The position numbers and the translations under genes are program-made. A stretch of DNA of 64,000 nt from Lasiosphaeris hirsuta (Eukaryota; Ascomycota; Sordariomycetes; Sordariales; Lasiosphaeriaceae), in contig JAUKUA010000004.1 in NCBI GenBank assembly GCA_030549175.1, positions 2,480,001-2,544,000 on the forward strand. The letters are read 5' to 3'. The stretch's first letter is position 1; each line of letters opens with the position of its first letter. Under the pieces are notes generated by a model. The model worked only from the letters and a program-made list of their open reading frames with translations. It searched no databases and had not been told where the DNA came from. Positions 10,407 through 20,940 of the stretch are shown here, piece by piece.

Positions 10407-11002
10407 TTCAATTCTCAAAACAACAAGACAGACTGGATTGAGTATGGTCGTCGATAAAGGGAGAAAAGAGAGAGAGAGAAGACGGACAGATTGGTGAAAA
10501 CCATTGATCAAACGTGTTCCTGGCTCTTTCCCTTCCTCGGCAGGAGTCAAGGAAAGTGCAGACACCGGTCCCGCTTGGTCAGGGCAAGGCAACTACGCAT
10601 CCACATTGCATTGCGACTTCAATCTTCCAGGCTCACCCACAGCTCAATTCCCTAAGAATATGGGAAACGAGAACCAAAACCTTCCCCTTCAATAATATAG
10701 GGGAAACAGAGAGAAGCGAGAACAGGCATCAAACAGACTGGAGGGGGACTGTTTGATCACATTGGAGCTGTCCGACCATGGGGTCTGAAGCGCCAGCGCC
10801 GGTTTCACTGACCACTGCTAGTTTCTAGAGTGTTCCCACAAACTCCCGAGCCCTCGCGGAAAAAATGAGAGAAGTAAACAACCCCGAACTCCGTGCCCTT
10901 TTTCACTCAACCCCGTGCCGCGCCCCGCACCCCGAACCAAAAGTATCCACCACTCCCGTCCGGTGGAGACGTCCAATGCGGAGCAGAGAAATGCAAAAAC
11001 AA
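10407..11002. other. Non-coding stretch
   Basis: It holds an AG-rich tract near 10460-10485 and short unsupported open frames. I see no gene or repeat family here. Confidence 0.4.
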
Positions 11003-11090
11003 TGGGATAACCAGGAATCAAACCTGGATCCTCTGGGCGCTGTGAGAACAAGTCCACAATGAGAAGTACTGACCGCTATACTATTATCCC
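11003..11090 (-). tRNA. tRNA-His(GTG)-like gene with an apparent intron; possibly degenerate
   Basis: On the minus strand, GGGATAA and TTATCCC form a perfect 7-bp acceptor stem with discriminator A. GTAT/GTAC form the D stem and CCAGG-TTTGATT-CCTGG a perfect T arm. Positions 32-38 read TTGTGGA, placing a GTG anticodon. The 3' strand of the anticodon stem is not adjacent: about 18 extra bases follow, and they contain CAC that could pair with the anticodon, as in nuclear pre-tRNA introns. Doubts: the best 3' strand (AGAGG) pairs at only four of five positions, the variable loop would be two bases, and the T loop has T instead of C at position 56. It is either an intron-bearing tRNA-His that I have folded imperfectly or a decayed copy. 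Confidence 0.5.
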
Positions 11091-11473
11091 TGTTTGTTGA
11101 TCGGCCACTCCGCAATCGCTTCTTTTGGTGGTCGCGTGGTGTCCCAGTGAGTACCCCTGAGTGAGACGTACTTTACTTCCAGTGCGGCGGACAGCAACCT
11201 GGCAATGTCAACCTCAGTATCTCGGGACATGGCAGGGCCGATGCTGCCATCCTGATCACAAGCTTGAGTCCACCTACCGCTACTTCATGTTACACCTCAG
11301 CCAGAAGAACTCGGAAGTTTTTGTCGTCGACAGCAAAGTGGCCGCTGCCTCCCGTCGGCTTTATCTAGTTGCCACATTTAAGTGATGATGTATACATGAG
11401 TCATAAGGTAGTGTCAGACACACTACGTGTTAGAAACACTGCACACTACGCAGGCCGGAGCCAAAAGAAAATA
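11091..11473. other. Non-coding flank of the Tc1/mariner relic
   Basis: No supported gene. Near 11443-11470 there is a sequence resembling the element's terminal repeat (cactacg...gccaaaagaaa), possibly a stray second copy of a terminus. Confidence 0.4.
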
Positions 11474-12816
11474 CCCAAGCTGGTGTCAAAAGAAACCAAA
11501 CGCAGTGGACGGCGGCCCGTGCACGCAATGGCCTGAGTGGCTCCTGACTAACAGCCACTATCATTTCCTTAACACGCCACCATTCAGACCACTATTCCAG
11601 AGGCTATTATAATTTCCTCTGGCCTCTAAATAATAGAAAGAAAGCCATTATTAACTACAATGCCGCCCCATTACCCTACTCCAGTCAGGGCCCACCTTCT
11701 AGGTACAAAGACTTACCTTGATGACCACCATATTCCATACTTCAAAGCCGATTTGTTCCGGCAGTTCCATGTCCGAAAAACGTAAGGATACGAGATCCTG
11801 AATGGTAGCCTCGATCGAAGGTATCCAGTTGTTGAGACACGGGGCCGGCCACCTATTATTTCCCCAGCCGACCTACAAAGAATGGAGGAAATCCTTTGGA
11901 AATATAGGTTCCAAGCCCGTCGACGAAGTTGGAAAGTGCTTGCCAACGAGGCCGGCGTCAAGGCTAGTTCTCGGACTGTTGAGCGAGCGATGGGTACACT
12001 TTACTATAGGAAGTGCATAGTGTGTGAGAAGGGTTGGGTTTCCCCTTCCAACGCTAAACGAAGGGTAAAAGATGCTGAAAAAGCGTTAATCTACCGCCCG
12101 AAGAAATAGGATTGGCGTGATATTCGATGGTCTGACGAATGCCATTTCACCGCCTGCCGCGAGGGAAAGATACTGCCCCGGTTGTATCTATCACGAACCG
12201 AAGAAAGAGAAATCGACACCGGTTGAACGATACCACGTTTGGGCCGCTGTGGGCTGGGGTTTTAAATCAGAACTCTATATCTACTAAGTACTGATAAACA
12301 TAAACGGAAAAATGAGCCTTTAAACGTATAAGGATGAGATCTTGGAAAAGGTAGTTGGTCCTTGGCTCAATGACGGCCAGCAGTTTATTCTGGAGGAGGA
12401 TGGCGATTCAGGGCATGGAATAGGGCAAAATTCTAACATCGTGAAGGTCTAGAAAGAAGAGCATCATTTGAAGTACTATTTCAACACTCCTGGGTCTCTA
12501 GACCTTTCCCCGATTGAGAATTGCTGGCGGAATACAAAGCAGTATATCCGTTCCAATGCTAGTATTACTGGCCCTGGCTTGAAAGATCTTTTTTTCGCTG
12601 GTTGGGAACGAATTTAACAACCGGGGATAGATAAATTGGTGGACTCGATGGTGGTGTGAATGTACGATGTGATAGAGGGCGAGGATCAGATGACTGGCTG
12701 GTAGAAGAGGGTGGGATGACTATACAAAAGAGTACTTAACTGTTATAGAAAGTTAGCTCTATGGCGAAGTATTACCTTGTATTGTGTCCTGTTTCTTTTG
12801 GCACCAGCTTGCCCGG
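11474..12816 (+). mobile_element. Tc1/mariner-type DNA transposon, defective copy with terminal inverted repeats and TA flanks
   Basis: The ends carry matching inverted repeats: left 11477-11496 reads aagctggtgtcaaaagaaac and right 12791-12810 is its reverse complement with one mismatch. Extending outward, both ends reach a TA dinucleotide (11472-11473 and 12817-12818), the standard duplicated target of this superfamily; the left end lacks three G bases present on the right. The 1.34-kb length and the single internal transposase relic fit the family. Confidence 0.75.
11660..12617 (+). pseudogene. Tc1/mariner transposase relic (DDE, IS630-Tc1 type)
   Basis: Starting at ATG 11660, several frames separated by stops and shifts together give a transposase. 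The N-terminal helix-turn-helix part is at 11660-12109 (RGRPPIISPADLQRMEEILW, then ASSRTVERAMGTLYYRK). The catalytic core follows: WSDECHF (first Asp), EEDGDSGHG (second Asp) and LDLSPIENCWR (Glu), corresponding to the usual SPDLNPIEN-W block. Stops at 12107-12109, about 12280, about 12450 and elsewhere leave no functional frame. The copy is dead; it could only move in trans. Confidence 0.8.
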
Positions 12817-13479
12817 TAGTGGTGTTAGTCTGATATAGAGCTTTTACACGACGGTAAGGGAGATAATCTTCGTAACCTAAAGTGGTAGTATCGTAAGGGA
12901 GGAGGATTGATGTAGGGACATGGAACGACGTCACAGAGGGTAACAGACGATGCTTCATAGTTGTAAGTCAGAAGGAAACAGAAGGGTTCATAAGGTTGTA
13001 TTACCCCTTAGCTTTGCTGAAGTTTAGCTGATAATCTTTCTAGGTCTATTCCAAAATGACTGGGGGGCTTCTTCCTCTTGAGGATTCGTCGCGAAGCCCT
13101 TGTCTCTTTATGGAGGCTATGTATGATATAGAATGATACTAAGATACATGGAGATCCTTCCTAGCTGCCTATCGGCCTAGGGCCTTAGCCGCCTGTCTCA
13201 CGTGCCCTACGAATTAGGGTCTAATCCAAGTGTTGCTAACCTCCTACTAATGGTCCACGGCCGGTATTAGTACTTACTCCAACTATGTGGTGTTTACTGT
13301 TGTGGAGGTTCCTTCACGTCCTTGGTACTTACGTCGAATACTGACGTTTCCCTTCATGACTCATGGAGACCCGCTGGGCTTGGCCAGTGCCATCCGCGCC
13401 CGGGAAGTCGGTAGTATTTGAATTTTTCTCACTGCCGGTATAGGCTCGGTACATCATCCTACCGCTCAGCCTTTTTCCA
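12817..13479. other. AT-rich, stop-rich non-coding DNA
   Basis: Base composition is visibly shifted to A+T, with many TA dinucleotides and no plausible frame. It resembles DNA decayed by repeat-induced point mutation next to the transposon relic. Confidence 0.45.
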
Positions 13480-15138
13480 TCAGACAATTTCGCGATCCGA
13501 ATTCTCTCCCCTGAGGGACCAAGCATCCCTGAGACGTGACCAGAAGAAGTACACAAGAAAGACGATAAGGGTGAGTCCGCCAGCAACAGCAAAGTATATC
13601 CACCAAAATGGCGACATGATCTCCTTGCCTTCGTCGGGATGCCAATTGAATAGCCCCATAGACATGAATGTCTACAGCCTGCTGTCAGCTACGAGTCTCT
13701 TCAAAGTAGAATAGCGCTGAACTGACCGCAACGAACGTCGCTGGCAGGAACACCATTGTTAGTATAGCAAGAGCCTTCATCTTATTCACCTCTTGTCGGG
13801 CAATGCTCGAAGTCTCCTACCATTCAAAATAACCGTTAGTATAGTACTGAACCATCTATCACCAGCAGGTAAAGCTCACCATCTGAAAAGTCATAGACAC
13901 CTGCGAGAGCATCCCCTCACACCTCCTTACCATTGTCTCATACTCATCCACCGTCCGATCCAGATACTCACCGGGATTCAACAGCGGCAACTTTGGATCC
14001 CCACCAACGGCAGTCTCAAAGTCGTTAATCGCCTTGCCCTTGAGCCGCTCCAGCTCCTTCGCCCAGCTGACAAGCCCATTCCTCAACAGCGTCATCTCTG
14101 CCGCGAGACCAACCAGATCCCGAGGGTCATCCTCATGGACGGGACGAGACAACTTCGCCGCCGCCGTGACGGCATTCAACTGGAAGTTTTCGATCAAATC
14201 TGCCATTTCATCGGCATGGCGCTCGACTTGTTCGAAGCGTTGCATCTTCTCAAGCTCGATGAATGTGTTGATAAGAGTGAATGGTTCAAGGGAGGCGTGT
14301 TCTGCAAAGGCCAGACGTTCAAGGACGAGGTTGATCTGCTCCTCAGTATAGCCGAAGAGAACAGCGTAGGTGAGTCGCTTGGAGGGGATAAATGTCATGG
14401 CTAGGGCAGTGTCGTTTTCAAGGGCGTTGGAGCAACGGAGGTTGTAGTCTGGGTTGGTGAGTTCATGTTTCCGAGGTATTTCTGGATTGTAGGTATGTTG
14501 GAAGATGAACATAGTACTCACAAATCCTGTTGTCTAGACCCGAATGGTCTTCGTTCCTGAGGATGATGGGCCATGCTCCGCGGTTGATGATGGTCTTGGT
14601 AACCTGGTGGATGTGGAATGTCTCGACCAAGCGCCGGAAGGTTGGTTCATTGGGGAGTGGGATATTCCTCAGGATTCCTGGGTTCCGGATGGTCTCCCCA
14701 CCGTGTACTGTGTCTAGATAACGGGGGCAAATGCTAGGTCATCACCGTCAGCTCTTTACCCAGCACGATGGTCTAGTCTCTTTTTTTTTCTTTTTTTTTT
14801 AAAGAAAAAAAGTCGGAGTGAGATTACTTACACTAAGCTGAGGGTAGCTTCGACTGTTTTTGAATCTGGCTGTGGGAACTATTGATCATTAGCGAGACTC
14901 GGGCAATATTGGGAGTTTCCCATACTTTATCAAGCCAGGTATTCCAATCTTTCTCGTCTTTGATCTGACAAGAATTTACGTTCTTGTCGAATTGCGGGGT
15001 GCCATCCCCCTTCTGCCACGATAATTGCACTGCATATGCAGGCCGACCAGCGCGGTAGCGAAAGAGGGGGTGTGCTTTCACAGACCCTTCGCCGTCCCTA
15101 TCCCAGCTCCATCTGGCGGTCTTCCAGGCACGGTCCAT
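13480..15138 (-). CDS. CorA-like transporter-domain protein (fungal divergent type)
   Basis: Five exons fit a 455-residue frame: 15138-14834, 14733-14522, 14448-13880, 13816-13727, 13671-13480, with GT..AG introns of 55-100 bases. The long N-terminal part is soluble and helical (TYAVLFGYTEEQINLVLERL; DRTVDEYETMVRRCEGMLSQ). Two C-terminal membrane segments follow, about residues 374-398 (ALAILTMVFLPATFVATFMS) and 415-436 (WWIYFAVAGGLTLIVFLVYF). This is the layout of CorA-type magnesium channels, where a cytosolic funnel precedes two helices. The diagnostic GMN at the end of helix 1 is absent; MGLFNW stands there instead, as in many fungal-specific relatives whose transport activity is unproven. 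The start at 15138 is the first ATG after an in-frame stop; another upstream exon is not excluded. Confidence 0.8.
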
Positions 15139-15752
15139 GAATGTATCGTTGGGTAAGGTAAGTTTCGCTGTTGTTGGAATAAAAACTGGAACCGGTTGCT
15201 CCGTTCATGAGACGTGGTGAATCTCCTACGTCTCTTAACGTTTGCACTCCCTGTCGTTCTGGTGGTGCCCAGAGAGACAAGGCTGTGGGATGCCTCCTGC
15301 ACACCGCACACGTGCATGATAAAGGACCCCCCCTTATGGATGCCAAACGCGCCCGATGACGCTTTGCTGGTCGAATCATGCAACTTTGTGGGCTAAACTT
15401 GCATTTGAGCTCCCAATAGTTTTTGTTGGCGCCTACCGCGGTTACTGTGCGGCGTCCAATAGGGGGGAAAATGCAACATCGGGCAATGCAGCCACTCGGG
15501 ATATGAAGTTCAAAGAGCACGAATGCCATGATTTGAAAATGCAAGTGATTGCCCGGTGACTTGAGGCTCTGCGGACGCCCAGACGGAGAGGACCACGTAA
15601 ATAGCAGATGTTTTGAGGGGGGGGGAAGGGGGAGGGGGGGAGCGCCTCGTCCTGTGCCCACCCAGACATCCTTGTCTGAGCCAGCATCGCCCACTACCAA
15701 ATTTCCAAGTTGGAGGCCTGCTCAAGTTTCCTGTTTGATCGTCTCCAATGAA
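15139..15752. other. Intergenic region with a G-rich tract at 15617-15640
   Basis: Four G runs (9, 3, 2 and 7 bases, separated by A or AA) form a G-tract on the plus strand with quadruplex potential. The rest shows no supported gene and probably serves as the divergent promoter region of the genes at 15138 (minus) and 15753 (plus). Confidence 0.4.
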
Positions 15753-16044
15753 ATGGCTCGGAAGGAGAAGAAGTTGGAAAAACAACACGCTCTCCCTCTC
15801 AGGTGCTCCTATCTCGATACTGATAATCTTATGGAATATCTGAGGGGCATCTACAAGAAGGACGAAAACTTCAGGCTTGTGGTACGCCTTTGGGTTGCAC
15901 AATGATAGCATCGATGCTTGTTCGCCGTATGCCACTCTGACCCTCTTGCAGATCTCAAACGATAGATGCATCCTTTATGCTGTCGAAAAGTTGACAAAAG
16001 TCTGTGCTCTAATGGTACAATTCAGGACAAGCTGCCGATATTGA
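15753..16044 (+). CDS. Small protein of an unnamed fungal family (member 1)
   Basis: Two exons, 15753-15881 and 15952-16044, read as 73 residues across a 70-base intron (donor gtacgc, CTGAC branch, acceptor ttgcag). The start is KEKKLEKQ-rich, followed by a compact block: TDNLMEYLRGIYKKDENFRL, then ISNDRCILYAVEKLTK. The pattern L-x2-L-x2-IY-x(n)-F-x-V/L-x3-D-x-Y/I-x-I/L-x-A is shared with the minus-strand gene at 19328-19707, on the other side of the kinase gene. I do not recognise a named domain. The last 13 or so residues (after LTK) may be out of the ancestral frame, so the 3' end is uncertain; it could be a fragment. Confidence 0.45.
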
Positions 16045-16167
16045 CACAACTACCGACCTATCTAGGAACAACTCCAAACACTGAAGGAAAACCCCGATGT
16101 GTACCCCCATTACTAGGCCAGTTTCCTGAGGCAGACCCGACACTTACAAGGAGACGTTCCGGTGTTA

Positions 16168-18957
16168 TCAAAATTGGTGCCTGGTGTTATAATCTCGAGA
16201 GAGATCTGGCTCTTCTTGCGTGCTTGATATTTCATGAATGGTTGAGGCCCGGTGCTGTTGGTCCTGTCTAGGACTGTCTCCTCTTTTCCTGTCCTGGGGG
16301 AATGTTTTTGTCATCGACCGTCTCATTTTTGCGAGCTCAGTGGCCGACTTGGGAATGGTGAGAGCTTTGGGGTCCTTCGTGATCAGGCCCTGCGGTGTCG
16401 AGAAAGGCTTTGTGAAATACTCGTCATCTCTTCCTTTCCAAATAATGACTTTGAGTTTGTTGGCCAAGGCCAAGGAATCGATTCTTTCCTTGTCAGGGGG
16501 CGGTTCAAGATCTTCGCTTTTCACCCCTCCATCTTGTCTTTTTGGCTCTTGAATGACCAACATGTCGTACAGGATAATATTCAACATGTCATGTACGAAT
16601 TCCGATGACGTCGGTGCCTTTTTCATTACGACGACGAGCTGGGACAGTGTTAGCTGCTTTCACACCACCGCATAGCTATGGGTTCTTGTAGTTTTTACCT
16701 CTGTAACGGCTGGATTGACTTCAAACTTGGTTTCGGCGCCACCATCGGTTTTGACCGCATGCCAGCGATAGAATGTGTCCTGAACAGTGCCAGCTAAACT
16801 CCTGTTTGCTCCGTCCAAATAGCGTGCGTCATGGAATATCTCGACTGGATTCTGCTTGCCAGATCCGCCTTGAACCAGCCAACAAATAAATTCCAGAAAT
16901 ACACAGCCAAGGCTCCAAATATCGAAGGACCGAGAACATTCATTGATACCCCACTCGGTTTCAGGTGGGGCGTACGTTTTGGTCGATTTCCGCATGTCAA
17001 CACTGGATCGGGTTTCGGCACGATGCAGCTTGCTGATGCCGAAATCAGCCAGCTGGAGGACTCCAAAGGGCTCCGCGTCGCCAGGTTCGTTCGTCTTGAG
17101 ATTGGCATGCTGACCTCCGGGGCCTATCCACTCCTTATACCATAGTAGGTTCTCGGGCTTGATGTCCCCATGGATGCCGTAGAGTGGGTCACCAGTGTTG
17201 CTCGTACCCTTGTTCTCCTCTTCTTTGAGGCTGTGGACTTCCCGCTGATGGAGATCATGAAGTTTGCAAAGCGCGCAAACCAGACCATTAAACTGCTTCG
17301 CCACCCATCGGGCATATGTAGCAATATTAGTGCAGTTGGGATGGGGGAAGTTTTGCTGCCAGAACTGCCGCAGATTGCCATCAGCAAGTGGGAACATGAG
17401 GAAGAAGCTGACATCATCCTGCCCAGAGCGTTCGGCAATCTCCATGGTGAGAAGGAGTTTCACCAAATGACGATCGTTACACTTGTTGAGCCTCGTGAGA
17501 ATGTTGACCTCGTTTTTGAAAGTCTCCCTGTCAGTGCATGCCGAGAGCCGCTTGATTGCGAGAGTCGGATCCTTTCCACTTTCCTGAATCGGAAGGTCAG
17601 CAAGTCGAAAACAAGGAGGTCTTGGCCGTAATATCTTACTGTGTAGGACTGGAGGTCGTGGTGCGCGCGATGTATTTTGACCTTCCACACCTTACTATTC
17701 CCCCCTTCCATCGAACCGGACGAGTGCCCACTCCCCGCTGTTCTGCTACCCGTCGTCCTGCTACCCGTCGTCCTGCTACCCGTCGTCCTGTTACTACTTT
17801 TGACGCTGTTGCCATCTGAGATGACCTCGAAGGGGAGCGGGTGTCGCCACGAGAGCTCGTAGCGGTGAACCCAGCTGTCTTCCTTCGGCCCCCTTGAAAA
17901 GAAAGGGGCCAGGGTATCCCATTGCGCACTTTCGAATGCTTCGATTTCAAGGCGCTCCCATGATTGGAAGAGCGGGATTGGCTCCAACTTCGGCGTCGGC
18001 CTCTCCTTTTCAGCTACACCGACCTCTTGTGACGACGGCCTTTCCGACGGTTTCTCCGACCAGGTCCAAGCAAGCCGGAATAATCGGTCGTCTCCCAACT
18101 TCTGCAAAGGAAGTTTGGTATCGTCAATGCCGGCTTTTACGAAATCGAGAATTCTATCCGCTTTCCCAATCAATATTAGAATGGCAAGAATCTTGCGGAA
18201 GGATTTGGCATGCTTTTTATCGTCCAGCAGACGACCAAAAATGTCTTGGGCCAACTGATCCAAATGATGCGGAATGACGCCCCTGGCGATGGCCGGGAGG
18301 ACCGTACGGATTGCGTCACGGGTCATGACAGAGTGTAAAGAGTCGATCGGGACGTAGTACTGGGGTCCCTTGGAGAAGGGCTTCCGAGAACTCTGTCGCA
18401 GCTCGTGATCCATTGCCGCCAACTTCTTCTTCGCGGTCGTCTCGGGGTCGGTCTCCGGATTCAGTTCCTCGATGGTGGGTGGCGGACTGAACCGGTCAGA
18501 ATTCTCAAACTGAGCGCCCAGTTGACAGAAAACCATTGGTCCGGTGGACACATCGCTCTGGCTGGCCTCGTCGCTTTGGAACTGGAGTGCAGTACCTCCA
18601 TCGTTGCAGGTCTTCAGCGTCCCGCTTCCCGGCACCCCCTCCACGCCCCAGATTGCGTTCCCGTGAATTGCGTCTATGCCAGGATTCCCCCTCACGGCCA
18701 ACGTAGGTCCATCCACAGGAGATGCGACTCCGTCCAGAGGAGACGCGGGATCGCCATCCTCGGGCGACAGTGTGGTGTGGTGAACGTGACTCTCATTGCG
18801 CCGATCTCGTCGCTGTCAGGTATGTCAGGATCGGTCATCTAAAATGAGTCATGTCCAGAAGTGTTGGATTGCTCACCGTGTGAATATTGTCACGAATATA
18901 GTCACGAAGATTTCCCACCTTTTCCCAAACCTCCCTGACTCTCGCTCTGAGACCCAT
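16168..18957 (-). CDS. Serine/threonine protein kinase with a ~420-residue N-terminal extension
   Basis: Four exons give 869 residues: 18957-18877, 18812-17640, 17583-16699, 16638-16168; all introns are 56-64 bases and phase 0. The kinase domain begins around residue 400. Lys429 in LAIKRL is the VAIK lysine, Glu sits in FKNEVNIL, the catalytic loop is HGDIKPEN (Asp558), ADFG holds Asp598, and APPE marks the activation segment, so it should be catalytically active. The glycine loop is weak (SGSMEGGNSKVWKVKI). The N-terminal part contains an acidic Pro/Ser-rich start and a helical region (about 150-250) also seen in other fungal orphan kinases; before the kinase domain four GSRTTGSRTTGS-type units are encoded by a 15-bp tandem repeat. 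The C-terminal tail (about 715-869) is charged and low in complexity. Cytosolic or nuclear; target unknown. Confidence 0.85.
17738..17790. repeat. 15-bp tandem repeat inside the kinase gene
   Basis: The unit cctgctacccgtcgt is present three to four times and encodes Thr-Thr-Gly-Ser-Arg on the minus strand, directly before the kinase glycine-loop region. Copy number changes keep the frame, so allele length variation is expected. Confidence 0.8.
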
Positions 18958-19327
18958 GGTTAACACTTGGTCATGGGCATATTTTGGATTTCAGCCCCTC
19001 GGGGTCTAGAATGTAGGTACATATTAAATACTAAATAGAGGATTCCTCTCATCTCTCGCTCTATCAAACGTGGTGCGCTAGCTTCTCCGCAAGGCAGCCC
19101 GTTCGGCGAGCCACCAATATTGTGTGGCGGCTAAGCCCATGCCCATACCTTTGCGGTCTTCAGCTATGAACCAGCTGGGTGTGCTGGTGTCGGCTGTGGT
19201 TGGTCGCTGCTGTATCGTGGCGTGCGCTCGTGCAAGCCGCGAATCCAGACCCGTGCCGGTCCCCCACCCACACTGTTCATACCCTTCCCTTCACACACCC
19301 CCTTGACCCTGCCCCGCTCCTGATCTC
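18958..19327. other. Intergenic promoter region of the kinase gene
   Basis: No supported gene. Contains A+T-rich sequence at 19018-19040 that could serve the kinase promoter. Confidence 0.4.
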
Positions 19328-19707
19328 TCATCCGCAAAATCTCCTCCTTTCACTCTGGGGATGGTGTTAGAAATGCCTTCATTTTTCTCAAGCGTGACAA
19401 GTATCATCCCTACCGATGTCAGTTTGCGTGATGCGGCAATGCGGTAAACATCCCTGTCCAGGGCAACCTCATATGTTCCTTTCCCAAATATCCCATCAAG
19501 AACGGAGTACAAGTTACTCTCGTTGACCATTACTGCCGGTACTTTGCTCGTTGCTGTAAGCGGAACTCTTTGGGACGTGACTGGTCCGGGCTGCACATGG
19601 ATTGTGGGGTACGAGAGCCCAGACGGGAGCGAAGGGAGGGACTTGGGCTTCGACTTCCACCGCGTGCATCGAGAAAACAGAGATGAAAAATAGACCGGGC
19701 AGGACAT
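19328..19707 (-). CDS. Small protein of an unnamed fungal family (member 2)
   Basis: Exons 19707-19414 and 19354-19328 join in phase 0 across a 59-base intron (donor gtaggg, branch ttctaac, acceptor ccccag) to give about 106 residues. The C-terminal half reads NLYSVLDGIFGKGTYEVALD, then RDVYRIAASRKLTSERRR, and matches the block of the 15753-16044 gene in order and spacing. The N-terminal 50 residues are Ser/Pro/Lys-rich and the chosen ATG is only one option. Without the intron the frame runs longer and loses the resemblance, which supports the splice. No named domain is recognised; function unknown. Confidence 0.45.
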
Positions 19708-20940
19708 ATCAAGGTCACCAAGTGGGTAGAAAAAAGTGTAGGAAATACAGAAGGTGAGCGAGTCGAGCAGGTGGGGCCGCATGATTAATATAGAATTCTT
19801 CGCGGAATCGAGAAATACAGCCGCGAGACACCATCTCGGCGCGACCCAACTTTCGGTCGAATTCCCCCGCAAGGCTCTGGCCATCTCCTGTTTCAGCGCC
19901 CGTCTTGTTAAAGCATTAGAATATGACGGCGTGTGCGGCACCAATAGGCACCACATTTGGCCGTCCCTTTCGAATGTTTCCGTTTTGGTATGCTGTTGCC
20001 CAGTTGAACAGGAGATGTGGTTGTTTGGCAACGCGGTTATGTTGCGAACTCGAATGCCGTTGTGACACGGAGACAGTAGGAGCAAGCCCTCGCGGCGGGC
20101 GCTTGTCGGGTCTCCACATCCCCCCCCCTTTTTTTTTTTGGCTGAACACTCGGATTCCCACCTGCCACGTCCTTCGATGCGTTGTCCAAAAAGACCGGTC
20201 AAGTTGGCAAACCACCACCCGAAAAATGAAGTTTCCTCGCCACGTATGTTCGGCAGTTAGGATTTCAAGCAGTAAACTTTGAAGAAGACGAAGAAACGAT
20301 GTGCGGCTAACCTAAGATGCTCGTGCAGGTTGGGCTAACAGCGACATGGCTCGAACGCATATGCTGCAGGCCAAGCCCGATGGGCTGACTTACACCTGAT
20401 GTCTGGCAGGGCACAAAAAGTTCACCGAATATACAAATCTGAGATCTGGGCCTGATAAACAACTGCTCCTCGAAAGTTGGACTTTAGGTACCTCAACAGA
20501 GATCTTTACAACCAGTCTCCTACATTATCCGAGTTGAGACAGCCGACGTGAAAGAGTTGCTCCAGTACCGGGGACCAAACCTATCGGGTGCAGAGTTCTG
20601 CAACGAAACAAGCAATACTTCCAAGCTGGTCATTTCGTTTCAAGTGATCTTTGTATGTCGGGTGGGAGCGTGTTTGCTGAGCCCCGAAGATGAGAACCAA
20701 CAGCCACTCTCGGGGCCTGTACTAAAGTGGATCCGGTCAAGCAGCCGCCCTCAAAACCAACCGGTCAACATATTTAGGCTTGCAGGACACGAATAACGAT
20801 CATTGCCTTCAAATCGGCATCGCTAATAAACAACTTGAAGGTGCAAGACTCTATGTACTGAGCTGCTTCCATCAACTTGGTGGGTTTTTTCTCAGTCCTT
20901 CAATACTCCTGCTCGTCAGTAGTGATGGCGGATACTCCGG
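19708..20940. other. Non-coding region
   Basis: A 303-codon open frame spans 19291-20202 on the minus strand, but its upper half has no protein-like signature. I see no motif, tRNA or repeat here. Confidence 0.4.

Noticed and set aside
9750..10457. Glycine-rich 235-codon plus-strand frame
   Set aside because: It is antisense to the collagen-like/coiled-coil frame; its Gly/Val/Ala bias is simply the complement of Ala-rich codons on the other strand.
13480..13830. Separate small membrane protein gene
   Set aside because: The two helices splice in frame, through clear GT..AG sites, onto the CorA-like N-terminal exons.
19730..20202. Upper half of a 303-codon minus-strand frame
   Set aside because: No start context, poly-pyrimidine-encoded lysine run and no resemblance to any family; only the C-terminal part is supported.
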